Positions 25,679 through 31,953 of a DNA stretch of 55,167 nucleotides are shown piece after piece. A program made the translations under genes and the position numbers. How positions within the stretch are numbered: the stretch's first letter is position 1; the number at the start of each line of letters is the position of its first letter. The notes under the pieces were generated by a model. It had not been told where the DNA came from and did not search any database. It was given only the letters and a program-made list of their open reading frames with translations. This stretch comes from DASWVC01 sp036401335 (lineage in GTDB: Bacteria > Verrucomicrobiota > Verrucomicrobiia > Chthoniobacterales > JAFAMB01): contig DASWVC010000231.1 in assembly GCA_036401335.1 (NCBI GenBank), forward strand, positions 1 to 55,167, written 5' to 3'.

Positions 25679-26680
25679 CTAAGCCGGATCTTCGGCCCGG
25701 AGGTTGCGTTCCAGCAGGTCTTGCAAAACTTCCATCACGTTGCGGTTATCGAAAAGGATTGCTCCAACGGCCTCCGTCAGCGGCGCATCTACACCCCGCG
25801 CCCTGGCCAACTCACGGGCCGCCCGCGTCGTGGGAATGCCCTCGGCAACCATGTTCATACCGGCCACAATGGCCTCGAGGCGCTCGCCACGGCCCAACCG
25901 TTCGCCTACCCGGCGGTTCCGGCTGTGCCGGCTGAATGCCGTCACCATCAGGTCCCCCGCCCCGCTCAGCCCGTAAAACGTGTCGCGCCGCCCGCCCAGG
26001 ACGGTGCCGAGCCGGACCATTTCAGCCAGGGCGCGGGTGGTCAAGGCAGCCTTGGAGTTATCACCAAAGCCAAGGCCGTCGCTCATGCCGGCCGCAAGGG
26101 CAAACACATTCTTGAGCGCTCCGCCGACCTCGACGCCGGGCAGGTCGGTGCTCGTGTAGATGCGGAAGTGGGGCGTGGAAAGGAGTTGCTGCAACTCGGC
26201 GGCGAGGTCCGGTGCTCCCGCCAGGACGGTGGCCGCCGGGACGTTGCGACTGACCTCTTCAGAATGGTTGGGACCGGAAAGGGCTGTGACGGCCTGCCGG
26301 GGAAAGACCTCCGACAACACCTGGCTCATGCGAAGGTGGGTGCCCGCTTCGATTCCTTTCACTGCAGATACGAACACTGCCGTAGCCGGCAGGGTCCCGG
26401 CACCTGAGACCAGGTGGGCCACGGCCCGCAGCCCGGCCGATGGCACGGCCCAGACCACGACGTTGGCTTCGGCCACCGCTGAGCTCAGGTTATCGGTAAC
26501 CACCAGCTCCTCGGGCAGGGTCACGCCAGGCAGGTAAGCCTCGTTGCGCCGGGCCCGGGCGATCTCCCGGGCCAAGCCAGCGCGCCGGCACCAGAGGGTC
26601 ACCGGGGACCGCTTGGAAACAGCCAAGGCGGCCAGGGCAGTGCCCCATCCTCCAGCGCCAAGAACGGTGATGCGTGCCAT
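25679..26680 (-). CDS. gpsA: Glycerol-3-phosphate dehydrogenase [NAD(P)+]
   Basis: Makes sn-glycerol-3-phosphate from dihydroxyacetone phosphate for phospholipid synthesis; cytoplasmic, 333 residues. The N-terminal Rossmann motif GAGGWGTALA (about 8-17) follows directly after the start. SAVKGIE, LSGPNHSEEV, the catalytic Lys in GALKNVFALAAG, and GLSGAGDLMVT with SRNRRVG are the family signatures. I chose the ATG at 26680 because the family begins right there; the frame is open 33 bp further upstream. It lies directly downstream of plsY, whose product uses G3P, so the two form a lipid-synthesis operon. Confidence 0.97.
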   Translation of the reverse strand: MARITVLGAGGWGTALAALAVSKRSPVTLWCRRAGLAREIARARRNEAYLPGVTLPEELVVTDNLSSAVAEANVVVWAVPSAGLRAVAHLVSGAGTLPATAVFVSAVKGIEAGTHLRMSQVLSEVFPRQAVTALSGPNHSEEVSRNVPAATVLAGAPDLAAELQQLLSTPHFRIYTSTDLPGVEVGGALKNVFALAAGMSDGLGFGDNSKAALTTRALAEMVRLGTVLGGRRDTFYGLSGAGDLMVTAFSRHSRNRRVGERLGRGERLEAIVAGMNMVAEGIPTTRAARELARARGVDAPLTEAVGAILFDNRNVMEVLQDLLERNLRAEDPA

Positions 26681-26716
26681 GGCTGAAAACAAAAGCACGT
26701 CAGGCCAGCGCAACCT

Positions 26717-27343
26717 TCAGCCGGCTCGCTTGCGCGAAAAGCGGGACTCGGTGCCCTGGCTCAGGCGCACGATGTTTGCGCGATGACGCCAGATGGCCAG
26801 CGCCGCAATCAAGAGGGCGAAACCGAACAGGATCCAGAAATCCCGGGTGAAATCCGCCGTCAGCAGAAACACTGCCACCGGCAGGCACGCGGCAGCGCAA
26901 ATGGAAGCCAGCGAGACGTAGCGGCACACCAGAAAGACAACAATCCAGACAACCACGGTGCTTAGCAGAACCAAGGGTTGGAAAAGCCCGAGCAACACGC
27001 CCGAGGATGTAGCGATGCCCTTGCCACCCTTGAACCCGAGCCACACGGTGTAATTATGACCCAGAATGCAGGCAATCGCTCCGAGAACCCCGCCCACGGT
27101 CAGGCTGACATGACCGGCTCCCGCGATGAACGTGGCAAGCCGGACGGAGGCTAAACCTTTCAACGCATCGCACGCGAAGACCAGGTACCCCCACTTTTTG
27201 CCCATCACCCGCAGCACGTTCGTTGCGCCGATGTTCTTACTTCCGTGCTGACGAATGTCGATGCCTCGCGACCGGGCCACCAAGTAACCGCTCGGGATGG
27301 ACCCGAGCAGGTAAGTGAGTGCCACGATGAAGACAAAAACCAT
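26717..27343 (-). CDS. plsY: Glycerol-3-phosphate acyltransferase PlsY
   Basis: A multi-pass inner-membrane protein of 208 residues that acylates glycerol-3-phosphate using acyl-phosphate, the first step of phospholipid synthesis. The three family motifs are present: GSIPSGYL (near 14-21), GSKNIGATN (about 34-42) and KGGKGIATSSG (about 99-109). I used the ATG at 27343, which gives the standard length and puts the GSIPSGYL motif at its usual place. It is followed by gpsA (36-bp gap), which supplies its acceptor substrate. Confidence 0.96.
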   Translation of the reverse strand: MVFVFIVALTYLLGSIPSGYLVARSRGIDIRQHGSKNIGATNVLRVMGKKWGYLVFACDALKGLASVRLATFIAGAGHVSLTVGGVLGAIACILGHNYTVWLGFKGGKGIATSSGVLLGLFQPLVLLSTVVVWIVVFLVCRYVSLASICAAACLPVAVFLLTADFTRDFWILFGFALLIAALAIWRHRANIVRLSQGTESRFSRKRAG

Positions 27344-27447
27344 GCCTGCCCGCCTTCCTATACCGGCCCCAGCCGAGGCACAAGCGCAGAACACCCCCAG
27401 CAAGGCAGGACGCGAGAATGCCCTTTCCCAAGTTCCCGCCATCTGCC

Positions 27448-27951
27448 ATGATGCCACCGTTTATGGATGTTCTGACCCGCATAGAAGCCGCCACCATGGA
27501 GGACCTTCCCGCGTTGACGGAACTGCTTAAAGACCTGTTTTCGCGGGAAAGCGATTTCCGGCCCGATTACAACACCCAGATGCGTGGCCTGCGGCTGATC
27601 CTGGAGCAGCCCAACCGCGGCCGCATCTTCGTGCTCCGGAGCGCCCACCAGATTATCGGGATGATCAACCTGTTGTTCACCATCAGCACCGCCGAAGGCG
27701 GGTTCGTGATCCTTTTGGAAGACCTGGTGGTGAACCGGGATTTCCGGCACCAGGGTTTCGGGGGTCAGTTGCTGCATTTCGCCCTCGATTTTGCGAAGCA
27801 GAAAGACTTTTTGCGGATCACGTTATTGACCGATTGCCTCAGCCCCGAATCGCTCGTCTTTTTTGAGCAGCACGGTTTTCAGCGTTCCGAGATGGTGCCG
27901 ATGCGCCTGTGGTTGGGGCCTGCGGCCGAGTGGCGGCAAGGCCGCAACTGA
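27448..27951 (+). CDS. GNAT-family N-acetyltransferase
   Basis: About 167 residues with the GNAT fold. IEAATMEDLPALTELLKDLF is the N-terminal helix pair, LLEDLVVNRDFRHQGFGGQLL is motif A (acetyl-CoA pyrophosphate loop R/QxxGxG), and SLVFFEQHGFQRSEM is motif B. Starts at 27418, 27448 and 27463 are possible and none has a Shine-Dalgarno; I used 27448. The next gene begins 1 bp after its stop, so they form an operon. Acceptor substrate unknown. Confidence 0.85.
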   Translation: MMPPFMDVLTRIEAATMEDLPALTELLKDLFSRESDFRPDYNTQMRGLRLILEQPNRGRIFVLRSAHQIIGMINLLFTISTAEGGFVILLEDLVVNRDFRHQGFGGQLLHFALDFAKQKDFLRITLLTDCLSPESLVFFEQHGFQRSEMVPMRLWLGPAAEWRQGRN

Positions 27952-27952
27952 C

Positions 27953-28717
27953 ATGGTAAAACTTCTGGTGCTCGGGTCTGCGGCCGGTTATCCCAGTCCG
28001 GGCCTCGGCTACTCTTCCTGCCGGTTGCAGACTCAAAGCGCGGAGGTGCTCATCGACGCGGGCGAACCCTGCAGCCGGTCCCTGGTGGAACGCGGGCTGT
28101 ACCCGAGCACCCTGGACGCGGTGTTTCTTACCCATGGGCATGCGGACCACACCGGTGGTCTGCCCATGCTGCTCCAAACCGCCATCATCCTCAAACGCAG
28201 CAAGCCGCTGACGTTGGTGATGCCGGGAGAGCTTGTCGGACCCTTACGGGCCTGGCTTGAAGCTGCCTGCATCGGGCCGTCGGTCTCGCCGTTTGCGATG
28301 AATTTCGTGGCCTGGGAAGACCAACGCGTTTTTACAGGGTTCGGCCTGCAGGTTCAACCCGAGCTGACGCGCCACCTCGAATACCTGCGGCCGGTGAGCA
28401 CGTTGCCGCTGCACGCGTTCAGCCTGCGAATTGCCATCGGTGACGTCAACCTGGTGGTTTCCGGGGACATCGCCGACCCGGAAGACCTTGGGCCGCAGCT
28501 GCATCAACCGGTCGACCTGCTCCTGTGCGAACTCGCGCATTTTGAGCCGGAACGGCTGTTTACCTTTCTGCGGGGAAAAACCGTCACGACGTTGTTGGTA
28601 ACGCACGTGGCCTCACGCTTCTTGCCCCAAAAAAGCACTTTGGCCGCCCGCGCCCGGGAACTGCTGCCACAAACGTCAACCCTGTTCGCCGAAGACGGTT
28701 TAACCCTCGAATTTTAG
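27953..28717 (+). CDS. Metallo-beta-lactamase-fold hydrolase (PqqB/RNase Z-like)
   Basis: 254 residues of MBL fold. The metal motif is THGHADHTGGL with H61, H63, D65 and H66; further ligands are likely in VVSGDIADPEDL (Asp) and LLVTHVASRF (His). The opening VKLLVLGSAAGYPSPGLGYSSC with a Cys/Ser-rich loop is typical of PqqB/RNase Z-type members acting on phosphodiesters. I chose the ATG at 27953, 1 bp after the GNAT stop. No PQQ genes are nearby, so a PQQ role is unlikely; substrate unknown. Confidence 0.85.
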   Translation: MVKLLVLGSAAGYPSPGLGYSSCRLQTQSAEVLIDAGEPCSRSLVERGLYPSTLDAVFLTHGHADHTGGLPMLLQTAIILKRSKPLTLVMPGELVGPLRAWLEAACIGPSVSPFAMNFVAWEDQRVFTGFGLQVQPELTRHLEYLRPVSTLPLHAFSLRIAIGDVNLVVSGDIADPEDLGPQLHQPVDLLLCELAHFEPERLFTFLRGKTVTTLLVTHVASRFLPQKSTLAARARELLPQTSTLFAEDGLTLEF

Positions 28718-28778
28718 GGTGCAAGCGGGCGTCCCGGCCGGACCGCGGGGAAGAAGATGCCGGCGTCACGGGATGGAG

Positions 28779-28896
28779 CAAATGCCACAAGCCGAAGAAC
28801 CGAAAAATGCCACGGATGTTGCAGGAGCCACGATCAAGGGTTCTTCTCTGCGTCTGCCGTTTTTGGCATTCTTCCATTTTTTCGCTTGTGGCCTTT
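28779..28896. repeat. Imperfect 34-bp inverted repeat between convergent genes
   Basis: Left arm 28779-28812 (begins CAAATGCCACAAGC) and right arm 28863-28896 (ends GCTTGTGGCCTTTG) pair at 27 of 34 positions, separated by 50 nt. It lies between the MBL gene and the PAP2 gene, which converge. It could be a bidirectional terminator or a miniature palindromic mobile element; no coding remains are seen. Confidence 0.5.
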
Positions 28897-28901
28897 GAGG
28901 T

Positions 28902-29654
28902 TCACGCCCCCATCGCCACGGGTGTCGTCGTGGTCTCGGTGGCCGGGATCGGGCGCTCAACGGTGCCGCGGCGTTGAAGCGAGCGGGCCAACTGGCTGCA
29001 AAGGCCCGACCAAAGCGAACCGGCCGCCCAACCGGCGAGAACGTCGGTGGGGTAATGCACCCCGAGCAGGAGGCGGCTGACTCCGACCGACATGGCGAGG
29101 GTGATCGCCACGGTCCGAAAATAGATTTTCGCCGCCGCGTTTGCTGCCATGCGCGACAGGATGCCGCCCAAGGTAAGGTAAACCAGTGCAGACAACATAG
29201 AGTGGCCGCTGGGGAAGCTTCCCGGATCAAAGTGCGTGAGCTTCGGCACGACCGTGGGCCGCGGCCGGACAAACAGGTCTTTGAGCAGTCGGCTCACGGC
29301 CATGCCGCTGCCCAGCGAGGCGATCAAAAAGCCGGCAGCGCGAAACCGCCGGTTCAACGCAAGGTAGCCGACCACGATCCCCGTGATCACGGAGAGGTTC
29401 GCCCCGCTGCCCAGTGCCGTGACGTCGTGGGCTACCTCCGTGACCCACGGTGGCCCTTTCAGGAGCTCCGGATTTTTCGGGTCACGCAGTGAAGCCAGGA
29501 TCCGCTGGTCAAAACTGTCGGTCTGGCCCTTTTTGACTTTGCCGGCCAGGCGCAGAAACACCAGTGCGCCGATGGAGCCGAGGAAAAGGTTCAGGAAGGT
29601 TGCCGCTTCGGTCGTAACGACCCGGCCATGGGAAGGGTTCGATTGAGATTTCAC
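28902..29654 (-). CDS. PAP2-family phosphatase (membrane)
   Basis: 250 residues with about five or six transmembrane helices. All three PAP2 catalytic motifs are present: KDLFVRPRP (KxxxxxxRP), PSGHS and SRLLLGVHYPTD (SRxxxxxHxxxD). Family members dephosphorylate undecaprenyl-pyrophosphate, phosphatidic acid or phosphatidylglycerophosphate; the orientation of the active site to the periplasm is usual. The frame begins with GTG. Substrate is not determined by sequence. Confidence 0.9.
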   Translation of the reverse strand: MKSQSNPSHGRVVTTEAATFLNLFLGSIGALVFLRLAGKVKKGQTDSFDQRILASLRDPKNPELLKGPPWVTEVAHDVTALGSGANLSVITGIVVGYLALNRRFRAAGFLIASLGSGMAVSRLLKDLFVRPRPTVVPKLTHFDPGSFPSGHSMLSALVYLTLGGILSRMAANAAAKIYFRTVAITLAMSVGVSRLLLGVHYPTDVLAGWAAGSLWSGLCSQLARSLQRRGTVERPIPATETTTTPVAMGA

Positions 29655-29886
29655 AAGGGTACCGGCTTAACGGGCGTTTGAGGTGGACAATCCTTCTTCG
29701 CCACTCGCCCGGCCAGTTGGTTCAAGAAAACCGAGGGAAATGAAAAGAAGGCGCTTTTACCGTGGAAGGGGTCACGAAAACCCGGGGCCATCCGACCGCT
29801 CCCGGCTTCAGGTGAAACCGTTGCAGGCTTGATCCGGCGCGGCGTGGCGGGTGCTTTGCTCTGGCACGGCGGCTCGCTTGGACCCT

Positions 29887-30984
29887 TCAGTCCCCCAGTT
29901 CCAGGTTTTTCAGAAGGGCCCGGCCCAGGGCGTTTCCATCCAAGGACGGCAACGGCGCGTTAAGTTCTTCCACCGTACGGCGGTGACTTTCCTCCTCGTT
30001 CTGCTTCGCAGCCTGCATCAGCTCGTCCAGCTGCTCCCGCGCGGCCTTGCGACGAGCGAATTCCTCTGCCTGCACCAGCTTCAATTTTTCCTTGCTGGCC
30101 GTGATGAAATCGAGTTGCCGTTTGACCTCCGGGTGGTCGGCTTCGGCCGGCACGCTCCGGAGGTGGCTGCAGAATTTATCCAACTGCTCAAAAACAAGGT
30201 TCAACGCATCATTTGCAGTCAATGTGGCTGCCGGTGCGAGCGTCACCGACGGGAGGGAGCGGCCGGCTGGGGTCGAACCCCTGGGGGGGCCTGCACCCGT
30301 TGCGGCCGGCGGCGGGTCAAGGCTAAAAGTCCAGGTGTAGTCGCAGGAAGGGCAGCAGAGGTAATTCCACATCCGGGCCAGGCAGGCACGGTTCATACAG
30401 CCTAGAAGCGCGGCCGGCTCCAGGCCCACTGGTTGCTGGCACTTCGGGCACTCGACGGCAGGGGGAAAGGGGGTGCGGCAGAACGGGCAGGCCGCGACCG
30501 CCGGTTCCTGCGCGGCAATGCCGATCAACACGTACCCCACAATTTCAGAGTCAGGAAAGCGCGGCTGCCAGAGCTCAAGCAACTCAGCATGCGGCAGGCG
30601 GCGCGACGGCCCGTAAAACGGATCGTGCAGGACCACGTTTTCCCCGTCGAGCTCCACGAAAACCGCGTAATGGCCGGTGGGTGCCTCGGGCTTGAGGCGA
30701 TGGTTCACAATCGCCCGAATGCCCAGGTCGCGGCAAAGTCGCAACGACTGGAGGGGATGCGTCACCTGGACGGCCAATGCCCGAAAGCCTCGGTTGAAAG
30801 CGTCGCGGGCCATCAGATGGGTGGTCGAAGCCAGGCTGCCGAACCGGTTTGGCTTGGCAATTCCGCCCCAGACCTCGAGTTGCGAAACTTCCTTGCCGAA
30901 GGAACGGTACACCATGCTCAGACATGCCGCGCCGCACATCCGGCTGGTCTGAGCGTCTAATTGCCTCTCATAAGGAATGACCAT
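29887..30984 (-). CDS. C39-like cysteine peptidase with central zinc ribbons (VgrG/PAAR operon)
   Basis: 365 residues. Residues 1-150 form a papain-like C39-type peptidase domain with Q12, nucleophile C17 (RMCGAACLSMVY), H105 (GHYAVFVELDG) and D121 (VVLHDPFYG), a plausible catalytic set. Residues 165-215 hold two Cys-rich modules (C166/C169/C179/C182 and C196/C201/C210/C211/C214), probable zinc ribbons. A Pro/Ala linker leads to a charged helical C-terminus (about 260-350). No signal peptide or transmembrane segment is present. It is the last gene after vgrG, DUF6931-like and PAAR, spaced 45 bp, so it is a likely cargo effector or spike-processing enzyme. I do not recognise a named effector family for the full architecture. 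Confidence 0.7.
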   Translation of the reverse strand: MVIPYERQLDAQTSRMCGAACLSMVYRSFGKEVSQLEVWGGIAKPNRFGSLASTTHLMARDAFNRGFRALAVQVTHPLQSLRLCRDLGIRAIVNHRLKPEAPTGHYAVFVELDGENVVLHDPFYGPSRRLPHAELLELWQPRFPDSEIVGYVLIGIAAQEPAVAACPFCRTPFPPAVECPKCQQPVGLEPAALLGCMNRACLARMWNYLCCPSCDYTWTFSLDPPPAATGAGPPRGSTPAGRSLPSVTLAPAATLTANDALNLVFEQLDKFCSHLRSVPAEADHPEVKRQLDFITASKEKLKLVQAEEFARRKAAREQLDELMQAAKQNEEESHRRTVEELNAPLPSLDGNALGRALLKNLELGD

Positions 30985-31029
30985 GGTTGCGTTTGCTGCG
31001 TGAATCCTTCGGGGTTGCCTTCCTCGATT

Positions 31030-31323
31030 TCACGGACCGATCAGGACCATTGGAAATCCCATGGCGATCGACCCGCCATGGGCCGTGAGATCGCCCATCC
31101 GGGCCGCCGGCTGGCCGCCGATCAGGACCGTGAATGAACCCATCGCGATAACGTCAGGTCCACCAGCGCAAACCGCCATATCCCCAACCCGGGCGGCTGG
31201 CTGGCTACCGATCAGCACCGTCGGGCAACCCGGTGGAAGAATCGGTCCGCCTACATGCGGCACAACTCCCGTCACCATCGGGCACACATGCAAATCCCCC
31301 ACACGGGCAGCTGGTTGTCCCAT
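31030..31323 (-). CDS. PAAR-domain spike-tip protein
   Basis: 97 residues made almost entirely of the PAAR repeat: QPAARVGD occurs near the start, middle and as QPAARMGD later, each followed by a strand ending in TVLIG or MVLIG. His and Cys residues in MVTGVVPHVGG, CAGG and LTAHGG can bind the tip zinc. PAAR proteins sharpen the VgrG spike of type VI secretion or related contractile injection machines and recruit effectors. It sits between a DUF6931-like gene and the C39-like peptidase gene in a tight operon. Confidence 0.93.
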   Translation of the reverse strand: MGQPAARVGDLHVCPMVTGVVPHVGGPILPPGCPTVLIGSQPAARVGDMAVCAGGPDVIAMGSFTVLIGGQPAARMGDLTAHGGSIAMGFPMVLIGP

Positions 31324-31343
31324 GCCTTAATCCTCGATTTCTT

Positions 31344-31934
31344 TCATTTGCAGATTGGAACCTTGTTCCTGGTGGCCGGCCACCCAAACCGGCCTTTCGC
31401 TACCTCGATGCCCAGTTCCACGAACAATCGCTGCGTGTCCACGATCTTGATCGCGTCCACCTTGGAGGATGCGAGTTTGACCGCACCGGCGACGGCCTTC
31501 GCCGACGCAAACGCTGCCCCGGACGGGCCGTCTTCGGCCTGGTGCGCCGCCGAAGCCAACGCACCCGCCGGGGAAACCGGTCCGGCCAGTTCGGCGGGCG
31601 TCTTGGCCGCAACCCGCTTTTCTTCCGTCGGTTCGAAAATCCATTGCACGGCGGCTTTGCCGGCCGCCTTCTCGCTTTGGGAAAGGCGGTCACCGCAGGC
31701 GTGCTGCAGGCAGAGGCAACCCCACCAGATCGCTTCACGCGCTGGCAACGCATGGGCCATGAAATCGATCGCGGCAAGGTAATGTTTGTTCTTCAAAAAA
31801 GCGCCGATCAATTCTCGCGGCGGCATTGCCTCACGGAGCAGTGCCCGCGATTCTCTCGTCAGGTCGAAATGTGCGCACACCTCGGCAGCTGACTCAGCTT
31901 TGACCTTGACCAACGGTTCCTGGCTCATGTCCAC
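31344..31934 (-). CDS. DUF6931-like protein (possible VgrG/PAAR adaptor)
   Basis: 196 residues with no signal or transmembrane segment. The N-terminal half is helical (LVKVKAESAAEVCAHFDLTRE, MPPRELIGAFLKNKHYLAAIDFMAHALPAREAIWWGCLC) and resembles DUF6931 proteins, small helical proteins found beside VgrG and PAAR genes (from memory). The C-terminal half is Ala-rich and probably partly disordered. It lies 20 bp from both vgrG and PAAR genes. An adaptor or chaperone role is inferred only from context. Confidence 0.6.
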   Translation of the reverse strand: MDMSQEPLVKVKAESAAEVCAHFDLTRESRALLREAMPPRELIGAFLKNKHYLAAIDFMAHALPAREAIWWGCLCLQHACGDRLSQSEKAAGKAAVQWIFEPTEEKRVAAKTPAELAGPVSPAGALASAAHQAEDGPSGAAFASAKAVAGAVKLASSKVDAIKIVDTQRLFVELGIEVAKGRFGWPATRNKVPICK

Positions 31935-31953
31935 GTCGCGTTGAAACTTGAAT

